Notes: a model not told the origin generated them from the letters alone. A stretch of 33,517 nt of DNA from DAOPZJ01 sp964587625 (GCA_964587625.1 CAZPLU010000026.1:1-33517); one strand, 5' to 3'; shown: positions 17,793-25,273, numbered from the stretch's first letter. Numbers and translations are program-made.

Positions 17793-19580
17793 CTATTTTC
17801 CATCCTGCCCGACCGTCTCTCGGCCCGCCGTCACCAACTTATAATAATATCCGCGCCTTGCCATCAGTTCCTCGTGATTGCCGCTCTCGACGATCCTGCC
17901 GCCGTCTATATACATGATCTTATCGCAGCCGCGGATGGTTGAAAGCCGGTGCGCGATCAAAAAGCTCGTGCGGCCTTTGAGCACCGCCGCGATGCCCTTT
18001 TGAAGGGCCTGCTCGGTCTTGGTGTCGATCGAGCTTGTCGCCTCGTCCAATATCAAAATCTTGGGGTCGCCGACGATGGTTCTCGCGAAGGCGATCAACT
18101 GCTTTTGCCCCTGTGACAGCCCCGACGCGCGCTCGGTGATCTCGGTCTCGTAGCCCTTGGGCTGATGGGCGATAAAGCCGTGCGCCGAGACGGTCTTCGC
18201 CGCCGCTTTCACCTCGTCGCCGGTCGCGTCGAGCTTTCCGTAGCGGATGTTGCTGGCGATCGTGCCGGTGAAGGCGAAACTGTCCTGCATCATAATGCCC
18301 ATCTGACCGCGCAGCGATTCCATCGTGACCTTGCTCACGTCATGCCCGTCGATTAAAATTTGACCGGACTTGATGTCGTAAAACCGCGAGATCAGGTTGA
18401 CAATCGTGGATTTGCCGCTGCCGGTCGGCCCGACCAGCGCCACGCTCTCGCCCGGCTTGACCTTAAAGCTGACGCCGTGCAAAATCTCGACGCCCTTTTC
18501 ATATTCAAAGTGCACGTCTTTAAACTCGACTTCCCCCTTGATCGGGGGCAGCGCCTCGGCGCCGGGCGCGTCGGTGATCTCGGCTTTTTCGTCCATCATC
18601 TGGAAGATGCGTTCCAAATAGGCCACCGCCGTCATAAAACTGTTCAAAATGACCGCGAGCGAGATGATCGGCCCCCAAAACCGCCCCGCGTACCCCGTCA
18701 TCACCAAAATCGTGCCGATGGAGGCCGGCGGCGACAGCAGCATCACGCCCGCCGCGTAGATCAGACAGGTCACCGCGTTTGCGACCGTATCGACCGAAAA
18801 GTTCATGATCTCACCGGTCATCACCGCTTTGACCCAGGACTTTTTGGTGTTCAGCGAAAGCCGGTTGCAGATGCCGCGGTTGTATTCCTCGCGCGCGAAA
18901 ATCTGCGTGACCTTCATGCCGTTGATGTTCTCGGCCAAAAAGGCGGTCAGGTTGCTGCTTTTATTCGAAAAGCTTCTCCATACCTTGACCTGCTTGGGCC
19001 GCATCAAAAACGCAATCAGCAGGAAAAACGGCACGCCCGCCAGCGAATACAGCGACAGCGTGACATCCTTGGTGAACATGAAGACGAGGATGATGAGGAT
19101 GTTGAACATCTCGAGAATGAAGTTGACGACGCCGTTGGTCAAAATGTCGGCGATGGAGTTGACATAGTTGATGACCCGCACCAAAATTTTGCCGTGCGGG
19201 CGGCTGTCGAAGAAGGAAAACGAGAGCGTTTGCATGTGCCTGTATAAATCATTGCGGATATCGAAGATGATGCTCTGCCCCGCGATTGCGATCAAGCGCA
19301 TCCGCACGACGGCGAGGAATATCGACAGTATAATACAGCCCATCAAAATACCGCCGTAGGTCAAAACCAAACCGACATCCCGATCCGGAATCGCCTTGTC
19401 GATGATATTGCCCGAGAGCGAGATCGTGAACATACCCGCAACGCTGCTGACCAAGCTGACGGCAAACGCCAAAATCAACTTCCATTTATATTTTTTGACG
19501 TAGACGCCCGCGCGCAAAAAGTGTTTAAATTGAAACGGGGTGTCCAGCGACTCGTCGATGTCGTATTTATTTCGCGCCAT
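17793..19580 (-). CDS. ABC exporter half-transporter, catalytically complete subunit
   Basis: This 595-residue protein fuses a six-helix exporter membrane domain (about 1-320) to a nucleotide-binding domain (about 345-590). The NBD has Walker A GPTGSGKST, Q-loop MMQDSFAF, signature LSQGQ (a variant of LSGGQ), Walker B ILILDEATS with the catalytic glutamate, and the H-loop IAHRLST. Its partner, encoded immediately upstream (26 bp), has the reverse combination, so the two should form a heterodimer with one active and one degenerate ATP site, as in TM287/288 and BmrCD. The substrate is unknown; drugs, lipids or peptides are all possible. The start is ATG 19580 after AGGAGG. An earlier frame start at 19610 overlaps the partner gene and lacks support. 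Confidence 0.93.
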   Translation of the reverse strand: MARNKYDIDESLDTPFQFKHFLRAGVYVKKYKWKLILAFAVSLVSSVAGMFTISLSGNIIDKAIPDRDVGLVLTYGGILMGCIILSIFLAVVRMRLIAIAGQSIIFDIRNDLYRHMQTLSFSFFDSRPHGKILVRVINYVNSIADILTNGVVNFILEMFNILIILVFMFTKDVTLSLYSLAGVPFFLLIAFLMRPKQVKVWRSFSNKSSNLTAFLAENINGMKVTQIFAREEYNRGICNRLSLNTKKSWVKAVMTGEIMNFSVDTVANAVTCLIYAAGVMLLSPPASIGTILVMTGYAGRFWGPIISLAVILNSFMTAVAYLERIFQMMDEKAEITDAPGAEALPPIKGEVEFKDVHFEYEKGVEILHGVSFKVKPGESVALVGPTGSGKSTIVNLISRFYDIKSGQILIDGHDVSKVTMESLRGQMGIMMQDSFAFTGTIASNIRYGKLDATGDEVKAAAKTVSAHGFIAHQPKGYETEITERASGLSQGQKQLIAFARTIVGDPKILILDEATSSIDTKTEQALQKGIAAVLKGRTSFLIAHRLSTIRGCDKIMYIDGGRIVESGNHEELMARRGYYYKLVTAGRETVGQDGK

Positions 19581-19606
19581 GTTGCCTCCTCTCGCGCTTC
19601 GCAAGT

Positions 19607-21337
19607 TCACTCGGTCTGCTGCGATTGAATCTCATAAATGTCGCGGTAAAATCCGGGATTTCGGATCAATTCCTCATGTGTGCCGGCCGCGGTGATCTCG
19701 CCGCCCTGCATCACTAAAATTTCATCGGCCTCGGCGACCGTCGAGACGCGCTGGGCGATGATGATCTTCGTGCAGGAAAACGGCAGCGCCTGGAGCTGCC
19801 CCCAGATATAGCGCTCGGTCTTCATGTCGACCGCGCTGGTCGTGTCGTCGAGCACCAAAATCGCGGGTTCGATGGCGACGGCGCGGGCCAAGGCGACGCG
19901 TTGCCGCTGGCCGCCCGAAAGCCCCATGCCGCGCTCGCCGACGATGGTGTCATATCCCTCCGCCATTTTGGAGATAAACTCATCGGCGTCGGCTCTGACC
20001 GCGCTCGTTTTCACCTGCTGTTCGGGCATGTCGGGGTCGCCGAAGGAGATGTTGCCGTCGAGGGTATCGGAAAACAAAAAAACGTCCTGCGTGGCCATGC
20101 CGATGTTCTTGCGCAGCCCCTGCAGGTTGTAATCGCGCACATCGACGCCGTCGATTTTCACGCTGCCCTCGGTGGCGTCGAAAAACCGCGCCAATAAGTT
20201 GATCACCGTGGTTTTCCCGCTGCCGGTCTCGCCGACAATCGCCAGCGTTTTCCCGGCTTCGAGATCAAAAGAGATATTTTTCAAGACGTCGGTGTCTCGT
20301 ATCTTCAAAGAGACGTTTTCAAACCGGATGTCGCCTTTTAACCGTCCGGGCATGACGCAGCCGGCGCGGCTGACGATGCGCGGCTGGGCATAATAGATCT
20401 CCATCGCCTTGTCCGCGCTCGGGAAAAAGCGCTGAAAGTCGTTTAACAGGTTGCCGATGTTTCGAATCGAGGCGGAAAGCGCCCAGATCAAGGAGGTAAA
20501 CGCCGTCAGATCGGCGACTGCCATCTCGCCTTTGATCGTCAAAAATCCGCCCGCCGTCAGTACGATGACGGTCAAGAACTGCGACAAAAATTCGGGGATC
20601 GGCCAGATCGAGAGCCAATTTTTATTGGCTTTTAACACCGCTGTCTGGTAATTTTGATTGGCCTCTAAAAATCGGTCGTATTCAAAATCCTCACGGGCAA
20701 ACGCGCGCACGGTCTTGTTGGCGGCGATGTTTTCCTGCGCGATTTCGGACAGGCGGGTCATCTTTTCGCGGTTGGCGGTGTACAGCGGACGCATCTCTTT
20801 GGAAAAACGCCGCGAGGTGACGAAGATAAACGGCAGCACGACCAGCAGGCAGAGCGTCAGCAGCCAGTTGACGGTGAAGAAATAGATCACCGAGGCACAA
20901 AACATCAGCGTGGTCGAGACGATCATGAACATGATATAGCGGGCGTTGTAACCCACCATGTCCATGTCGCCCTGAATGCGCGTCAAAATGTCGCCCGCGT
21001 TCATCCGGGCGTAAAATTCGCCCTCCTGCTCTGTCAGGTTTTTGAAGATGCGCATTTTGATATTGTGCATCAGCGACTGCGCCGACGATTCCCGCAGCCA
21101 GACGCCCGTCGTATTCAAAGTGTTTCGCAATATAACAAGACCCATCCACAGCGCCAGCGCCGGCAACAGCCAACGCGCGGGATCAGGCGTCCCCGCAGTG
21201 ATGTTGCCGACGATATAGCGTGTGAGAATGGGCCATACGAGTACGAAAAGCGAAACAACGACGTTAAAAACGTGCGCGGTTATGTATCGGGATAAGGTGC
21301 CTTTTAGGTTTTTTAACAGCCAGCGGATCTGAAGCAT
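19607..21337 (-). CDS. ABC exporter half-transporter, subunit with degenerate catalytic residues
   Basis: The 576-residue product has an N-terminal six-helix exporter domain (about 1-310) and a C-terminal NBD (about 330-575). Walker A GETGSGKTT and signature LSGGQRQR are canonical, but Walker B reads ILVLDDTTS, with Asp where the catalytic Glu should be, and the H-loop reads IIAQRVST, with Gln for His. These two changes mark the degenerate half of a heterodimeric exporter; the partner gene follows by 26 bp. The start is ATG 21337 with GGGGAGG at 7 nt. The promoter lies at 21381-21409. No regulator gene lies beside it, so inducers cannot be guessed. Confidence 0.93.
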   Translation of the reverse strand: MLQIRWLLKNLKGTLSRYITAHVFNVVVSLFVLVWPILTRYIVGNITAGTPDPARWLLPALALWMGLVILRNTLNTTGVWLRESSAQSLMHNIKMRIFKNLTEQEGEFYARMNAGDILTRIQGDMDMVGYNARYIMFMIVSTTLMFCASVIYFFTVNWLLTLCLLVVLPFIFVTSRRFSKEMRPLYTANREKMTRLSEIAQENIAANKTVRAFAREDFEYDRFLEANQNYQTAVLKANKNWLSIWPIPEFLSQFLTVIVLTAGGFLTIKGEMAVADLTAFTSLIWALSASIRNIGNLLNDFQRFFPSADKAMEIYYAQPRIVSRAGCVMPGRLKGDIRFENVSLKIRDTDVLKNISFDLEAGKTLAIVGETGSGKTTVINLLARFFDATEGSVKIDGVDVRDYNLQGLRKNIGMATQDVFLFSDTLDGNISFGDPDMPEQQVKTSAVRADADEFISKMAEGYDTIVGERGMGLSGGQRQRVALARAVAIEPAILVLDDTTSAVDMKTERYIWGQLQALPFSCTKIIIAQRVSTVAEADEILVMQGGEITAAGTHEELIRNPGFYRDIYEIQSQQTE

Positions 21338-21380
21338 GGTGATCCCTCCCCTGTATAGCCGAAGGTTTTGCACCTGCCAA

Positions 21381-21409
21381 AGTATACCCCACCCCGCAAG
21401 AAAAGTAAA
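21381..21409 (-). promoter_or_regulatory. promoter of the ABC exporter operon
   Basis: Leftward, -35 TTTACT (21409-21404) and -10 TATACT (21386-21381) with a 17-bp spacer. The leader is short (about 37 nt). It is divergent from the T-box promoter at 21480-21508. Confidence 0.65.
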
Positions 21410-21479
21410 CCCTTTTCAGAAATTTTCATCGCGGCACACCTCAGTGAATTTCCATGCGGATTTCCGTTTTCATTTTAGG

Positions 21480-21508
21480 TTGACAAAGCGGAAACGGTGT
21501 GTTAAAAT
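21480..21508 (+). promoter_or_regulatory. promoter of the T-box leader
   Basis: Consensus -35 TTGACA (21480-21485) and -10 TAAAAT (21503-21508) with a 17-bp spacer. Transcription should start near 21514, just before the first strand of T-box stem I. Confidence 0.85.
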
Positions 21509-21513
21509 CGGGT

Positions 21514-21777
21514 ATCGGCTTTGACCGGGCAAAATTCCGCGCGACAGGGAGCTGCCGGTTGGTGAGAGGCGCATCAACGGATTTTCGCCGAATACTTCTC
21601 GCAGCCGCGCTCCGAAACCGCAGTGGGCGGCGCCGGGTTCGCCCGTTAAAGCGGCAGGGTATTGAAGTACCCGCAGAGGTCTTTTGCGCGCAAGAGACAA
21701 ACCGAGGCGGTACCGCGGATGATCCGCTTTCAATGAAAACGGTTTCCGCCCTCAGGATGATGAGGGCGGTTTTTTTA
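21514..21777 (+). ncRNA. T-box riboswitch, probable tyrosine specifier (UAC)
   Basis: Stem I can be drawn: base CGGCU (21516-21520) with AGCCG (21603-21607); middle stem GGGCAAAAUUCCG with CGGAUUUUCGCC; the GACAGGGAG bulge region; and a terminal loop GGUUGGUGAGA. The 3' side of the specifier loop reads GAA-UAC-UUCUCGC. With the codon directly after GAA and 7 nt before the basal stem, as in glyQ leaders, the specifier is UAC (21593-21595, Tyr). UUC (Phe) is the alternative. The T-box core GAGGCGGTACCGCGG is at 21704-21718, and the terminator stem CCGCCCTCA/TGAGGGCGG (21746-21769) is followed by seven or eight U. Binding of uncharged tRNA should switch on the MFS gene downstream. Confidence 0.9.
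21746..21777 (+). terminator. T-box regulated terminator
   Basis: A 9-bp stem (CCGCCCTCA and TGAGGGCGG) with loop GGATGA is followed by a run of T from 21770. It is the competing structure to the T-box antiterminator. Confidence 0.9.
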
Positions 21778-21822
21778 TTATCAATGACTGTCATCAACAC
21801 CAGACAAAAAGGATGTAATGGA

Positions 21823-23013
21823 TTGAACGGTACCGGGAAAAAGCTGACGAAATCGCTTGCGATCGCCTCGCTGTTTGTGATCAATGGGGGCGTATATGCA
21901 CTCTTTGCATTGTTTTATTGCTTTGTTCAGCTTTTTCTCGGCGCCATGCATACCCCGGTCGAAGTCGGCGCGCTGCTTTCCGTCGGTCAGGTTGCGGCCG
22001 TGATCTCACCGCTGCTGTTCGGCATTGCGGCGGACAAGGCGAAAAACAAAAACACGATATTGCTGATCACAATTGTCGGCGCCGCGATCTGTTACTGCGC
22101 CATGACATTTTACGACGGCTTTTTGTGGCACGCCGTGACCATCGCGACGGCCCTGTGTTTTCTCGCGCCCTCCGCGACGCTGACCGACACGATCACTTTG
22201 GAATACGCCTATCGCAATCAACTCAAATACGGCACAATCCGGGTCATGGGCACGATCTCCTACGGCGTGATTGCCTGTGTGCTGACGCTGATCGTCAAAG
22301 ACGATTATTCGCCGGTTTTTCTCATTTTTTTGTTCATCGCGGCCGCAAGTTGTCTTGCCCTGCTGTTCGCCCCGAAAGTCGAGGGGCAGGCGTCGCAGAA
22401 AAAGCTCTCGCTTCTCCCGCTGTTCCGCGATAAAATTTTGATATGGATGTTCGCCTTCATCGCGGTCGCCTCGTTCGGCTGGAGCTATTACCTGAACTTT
22501 TTCCCGTCCTACCTGATCGGAGAGCTCGGCGCGCCGAAATGGATCTGGGGCCTGAACGTGCTGCTTACGGTGCTGGGCGAAATCCCGTTCTTTTTACTGT
22601 TCACCGGGCTGTTCCGCCGGTTCGGCTCTAAAAAACTGCTCCGGCTCTCGTTGGCGCTGACCGCAGGACGCTATGTCCTGTTGGGAGTCCTGACGTCGCC
22701 GGCGTTGTTGATGGGCGCGGGCGCGGTCACCGGCGTCTCGATTTCGATGGTCCAATACTGCGCCTCGGTCTACATCACCGAAAACGTCTCGGAAGAACTG
22801 CAGGCATCGGCGCAGACGCTGATGTGCGCGCTGGCCATCGGCGTCCCGAAAATTTTGGCGGGCGTTCTCGGCGGCCTGATGACCCAAGCGCTCGGAACGG
22901 CGGTTTCGCTGCTGGTCTGCTCGGCGCTCGCCGCCGCCTCGCTCGCCGTCTATTTTGCGACTCTCGGCCGGAAATCGGTGGTTTTCAAGTCCTCAGAAGG
23001 GGTCAAATTTTAA
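21823..23013 (+). CDS. MFS transporter (LacY/HcaT-like subfamily), T-box controlled
   Basis: The 396-residue protein has about twelve membrane helices and the MFS loop motif FGIAADKAKNKN after helix 2. Overall pattern and short N-terminus resemble the MFS_1-like group that includes the 3-phenylpropionate carrier HcaT. A tyrosine-type T-box upstream suggests uptake of tyrosine, a peptide or an aromatic precursor; this is inference. The start is TTG 21823, with AAAAAGGA ending 9 nt upstream. The frame is open back to 21499, but those codons lie in the leader RNA. An ATG at 21818 in another frame codes only Met-Asp before TGA. Downstream the gene is convergent with the small minus-strand gene. 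Confidence 0.88.
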   Translation: MNGTGKKLTKSLAIASLFVINGGVYALFALFYCFVQLFLGAMHTPVEVGALLSVGQVAAVISPLLFGIAADKAKNKNTILLITIVGAAICYCAMTFYDGFLWHAVTIATALCFLAPSATLTDTITLEYAYRNQLKYGTIRVMGTISYGVIACVLTLIVKDDYSPVFLIFLFIAAASCLALLFAPKVEGQASQKKLSLLPLFRDKILIWMFAFIAVASFGWSYYLNFFPSYLIGELGAPKWIWGLNVLLTVLGEIPFFLLFTGLFRRFGSKKLLRLSLALTAGRYVLLGVLTSPALLMGAGAVTGVSISMVQYCASVYITENVSEELQASAQTLMCALAIGVPKILAGVLGGLMTQALGTAVSLLVCSALAAASLAVYFATLGRKSVVFKSSEGVKF

Positions 23014-23068
23014 AACCGCTCAGTGAAAAGTGAACAGTGACAGACCCGGACGTCACCGGAGAAAAGAA

Positions 23069-23287
23069 TCATGGACATGGATCGGTAAGATCCCCATATC
23101 TGCGCTGCGCCGTCATCACCTTATCAAAATGCGGGGATAAATTCCGTTCCAACTTTTCCAGACGGATCGACGTCAACGGAACGCCCGAATTGATCAATTT
23201 CGCCTCCGTCTTCCGTCCCCGCAGGATCATCCGCCATTGCCATTCGATGCTTAATGCCAACCGTTTTGCTTCCCATGTCTTTTTCAT
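23069..23287 (-). CDS. small basic conserved-type hypothetical protein
   Basis: The 72-residue product (MKKTWEAKRLALSIEWQW...) is rich in Arg and Lys and predicted helical, with no membrane segment or recognised domain. It looks real because a GGGAGG ribosome binding site lies 7 nt before ATG 23287 and a promoter with a 12-bp-arm palindrome lies upstream. It follows the XRE regulator gene, from which it is separated by a terminator, so it has its own transcript. Possible roles include a DNA- or RNA-binding accessory factor or a partner of the regulator, but nothing in the sequence proves this. Confidence 0.65.
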   Translation of the reverse strand: MKKTWEAKRLALSIEWQWRMILRGRKTEAKLINSGVPLTSIRLEKLERNLSPHFDKVMTAQRRYGDLTDPCP

Positions 23288-23304
23288 ATTCGATCCTCCC
23301 ATAT

Positions 23305-23337
23305 CCTCTTATAGAGCATATAAAACTCTATAAGAGG
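23305..23337. promoter_or_regulatory. 12-bp-arm perfect palindrome over the start of transcription of the small gene
   Basis: CCTCTTATAGAG (23305-23316), nine bases, CTCTATAAGAGG (23326-23337): perfect inverted repeat. It begins directly after the -10 box on the minus strand, so it spans the expected start of transcription and the 5' leader. It may be an operator or an mRNA hairpin just upstream of the ribosome binding site. Confidence 0.75.
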
Positions 23338-23367
23338 ATATTACTACAACTTTTATGTCGTAATCAA
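23338..23367 (-). promoter_or_regulatory. promoter of the small basic protein gene
   Basis: Leftward, -35 TTGATT (23367-23362) and -10 TAATAT (23343-23338) are separated by 18 bp. Confidence 0.6.
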
Positions 23368-23383
23368 GTTCATTTTGTCGAAT

Positions 23384-23415
23384 AAAAAAAGAACTGCGAT
23401 ATCGAAATACCGCAG
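23384..23415 (-). terminator. intrinsic terminator of the XRE gene
   Basis: Leftward, CTGCGGTAT and ATATCGCAG form a stem with one mismatch around a TTCG-type loop (23415-23394), followed by TTCTTTTTTT. It lies just after the XRE stop codon. Confidence 0.7.
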
Positions 23416-23435
23416 AAACGATTATATTCGTTTTA

Positions 23436-23762
23436 TTATTTTTGTGCGTCCGCTATCATGGTCTCCACCACGTTCAATATCCGTTTTTGTTCGCTTCCAG
23501 GCAAAATGGCAAGCCGTTTGGAAAGCTCGGATACGACGATTTGGTTTTGAACCGAAAGCACGCCGGCAAGGAGTGAATCGGATGAGACCTGCAGAGTGTT
23601 GGCGATTCGGATAAAGGTCCCGAGCTTGGGAAGCTTTTCACCCCGTTCGACGGCGCTTAAATAGCTCACGCTCAAGTCAACCATTTCTGCGAATGTCTCG
23701 CGCTTGATCCCCTTGGCTTCACGGCATTTTCTGATATTTCGGCCGACCGAATTTTCGTACAA
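23436..23762 (-). CDS. XRE family transcriptional regulator
   Basis: A 108-residue protein with an N-terminal HTH_3 domain: IRKCREAKGIKRETFAEMVDLSVSYLSAVERGEKLPKLGTFIRIANTL covers the five helices, with recognition helix around SVSYLSAVERG (about residues 31-41). The remaining 45 residues are helical and probably mediate dimerisation. It starts at TTG 23762: an in-frame TGA stop immediately precedes it and a perfect AGGAGGTGAT ribosome binding site lies 9 nt upstream, so no longer start is possible. Two palindromes made of AGTAT/ATACT lie upstream and suggest autoregulation. The size is like that of SinR-type or small phage-type repressors. Confidence 0.9.
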   Translation of the reverse strand: MYENSVGRNIRKCREAKGIKRETFAEMVDLSVSYLSAVERGEKLPKLGTFIRIANTLQVSSDSLLAGVLSVQNQIVVSELSKRLAILPGSEQKRILNVVETMIADAQK

Positions 23763-23792
23763 TCAGCATCACCTCCTGTTAGAGTGCAAGTG

Positions 23793-23805
23793 ATACTAAA
23801 AGTAT
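23793..23805. promoter_or_regulatory. candidate XRE operator, proximal
   Basis: ATACT-AAA-AGTAT, a perfect inverted repeat. On the minus strand it contains TATACT, a possible -10 box for the XRE gene (TTGTAA lies 15 bp upstream of it), so a bound repressor would block its own promoter. Confidence 0.5.
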
Positions 23806-23839
23806 ACGGGTCAGCCGACTGTTACAACAGAATCCAAAT

Positions 23840-23854
23840 GAGTATAACATACTC
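23840..23854. promoter_or_regulatory. candidate XRE operator, distal
   Basis: GAGTAT-AAC-ATACTC, a perfect inverted repeat built from the same AGTAT half-site as the proximal palindrome but in the opposite arrangement, 35 bp further upstream. Confidence 0.45.
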
Positions 23855-23878
23855 TATCGGAACATCCTTCGCGCGCAG

Positions 23879-25144
23879 TTATGCCAACACTTTGCTCCCG
23901 TCCCGCCGAATCTGCATGACCTTGCAGCTGCCTTCGCCGAAGGTCTTTTCGATCTCGCGTTTGTAATCCGCGAGCAATCGGTTCGGCAAAAACACCTGGA
24001 TCGTGCCGCCGAATCCGCCGCCCTGCAGACGGCAGACCCCGGTCCCTTTTAAAAACCGCTCGGTCAACGCGAGGCCGACGCCGATGCCCTGAAAGGTCGG
24101 GTCGGAGATCGCGTAGGCGTTTTGATTATACATAAACGACGAGCGCCCGGAGTCGTTGACCAGCCGTAAAAACTCTTTAAAATCACCCTTTTGGAGCGCT
24201 TCCTTTTCCTGCTCGGCGCGTTTGGTGTCGGCAAAAAAATGCAGAGTGCGCAGCACCGCCCTGTCACCGTATTTTTCACGCACCGCCGGAATATCGGCGA
24301 TAAAAACCGCTTCGTCCAATTCGCGCAAGACCGTTTTCCCGAAGTGCTCGGCGACGGCGCACATCTCCCCTTTGATGGCGGCGTATTCGTGGGTCAGGTC
24401 GGCATGGCTACCGCCGGTATCCACGACGCACAGCGCGTATCCGGTTTTTTCAAAATCGAACTCGACCGGTGTGATGACCGGATGATCCGGATTTCGAAAA
24501 TCGATGCCGACAAAGCCGCCGGTCGCGCTGGCCAGTTGATCCATCAAGCCGCTGGGCTTTCCGAAGTAGACGTTTTCGGCGAATTGCCCGATTTTTGCCT
24601 CGTCGGTGTGAGAAATGGCCCCGCCGTTATACAGATGGTTGAAAATCGCCGCGATCAGCACCTCAAAAGCCGCCGAGGACGAGATTCCCGACCCTTTCAA
24701 CACATCCGAAGCGGTGCAGGCGTCAAAGCCGCCGATATTCCCTCCCAAATTTTTGATCCCGGCTGCCACGCCGCGGATCAGCGCGGCCGAAGTGTTTTTT
24801 TCCTGTTCCCCGGGCGTCAGATCCTCCAGCGACAGGTTGTCCTCGGGAAAACCCTTTGATTTCAAACGCACCGTAAGATCCGCGTTCGGCGAGACGACGG
24901 CGATGATGTCCAGTTGGATCGCAGCCGCAAGCACGCACCCGTGCTGGTGGTCGGTGTGGTTGCCCCCGATTTCGACTCTGCCCGGCGCGCTGACCAGCAT
25001 CACCTCCCGATCGCCGTACCGTGCGATAAAATCCAGCAGCAAATCCGAAAACCGCTCTTTTTGTGGGACGCCGTATAAGGATGCCAAGATCCCGTCAAGG
25101 TTTCCCGCTTTGACCAATTTCATCATTTTTGTGGCTTTCACCAT
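23879..25144 (-). CDS. galK: galactokinase family GHMP kinase
   Basis: Galactokinase phosphorylates galactose at C1 at the head of the Leloir pathway. The 421-residue protein has the three GHMP motifs: substrate motif GRVEIGGNHTDHQHG (residues 55-69), ATP loop LKGSGISSSAAFE, and C-terminal LQGGGFGGT. GLMDQLAS carries the catalytic aspartate. Motif 1 has GGNHTDH where GalK of E. coli has LIGEHTDY, so a related sugar kinase activity such as N-acetylgalactosamine phosphorylation cannot be excluded. The start is ATG 25144 with AAAGGA 10 nt upstream; the frame is open to 25204 without a better start. No galT or galE lies nearby. A 12-bp palindrome over the start of transcription suggests regulation. 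Confidence 0.88.
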   Translation of the reverse strand: MVKATKMMKLVKAGNLDGILASLYGVPQKERFSDLLLDFIARYGDREVMLVSAPGRVEIGGNHTDHQHGCVLAAAIQLDIIAVVSPNADLTVRLKSKGFPEDNLSLEDLTPGEQEKNTSAALIRGVAAGIKNLGGNIGGFDACTASDVLKGSGISSSAAFEVLIAAIFNHLYNGGAISHTDEAKIGQFAENVYFGKPSGLMDQLASATGGFVGIDFRNPDHPVITPVEFDFEKTGYALCVVDTGGSHADLTHEYAAIKGEMCAVAEHFGKTVLRELDEAVFIADIPAVREKYGDRAVLRTLHFFADTKRAEQEKEALQKGDFKEFLRLVNDSGRSSFMYNQNAYAISDPTFQGIGVGLALTERFLKGTGVCRLQGGGFGGTIQVFLPNRLLADYKREIEKTFGEGSCKVMQIRRDGSKVLA

Positions 25145-25162
25145 AATAAATCGTCCTTTCGG

Positions 25163-25174
25163 GGCAATATTGCC
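25163..25174. promoter_or_regulatory. 12-bp palindrome in the galK promoter region
   Basis: GGCAATATTGCC is a perfect palindrome lying one base downstream of the galK -10 box, where a repressor would block initiation. Confidence 0.5.
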
Positions 25175-25175
25175 G

Positions 25176-25204
25176 ATTATATCACAAAAATCTCCTTTTC
25201 TCAA
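25176..25204 (-). promoter_or_regulatory. galK promoter (extended -10)
   Basis: Leftward, -35 TTGAGA (25204-25199), 17-bp spacer, -10 TATAAT (25181-25176) preceded by TGA, an extended -10 element. Confidence 0.8.
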
Positions 25205-25214
25205 TCGATAACTC

Positions 25215-25243
25215 TTGTTTTAATTGCTGAAATATGCTACACT
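25215..25243 (+). promoter_or_regulatory. promoter of the diguanylate cyclase gene
   Basis: -35 TTGTTT (25215-25220) and -10 TACACT (25238-25243) with a 17-bp spacer, back to back with the galK promoter; the two -35 boxes are 10 bp apart. Confidence 0.55.
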
Positions 25244-25273
25244 CAATTTTGTCAACCACAAGGAGATGATTTG

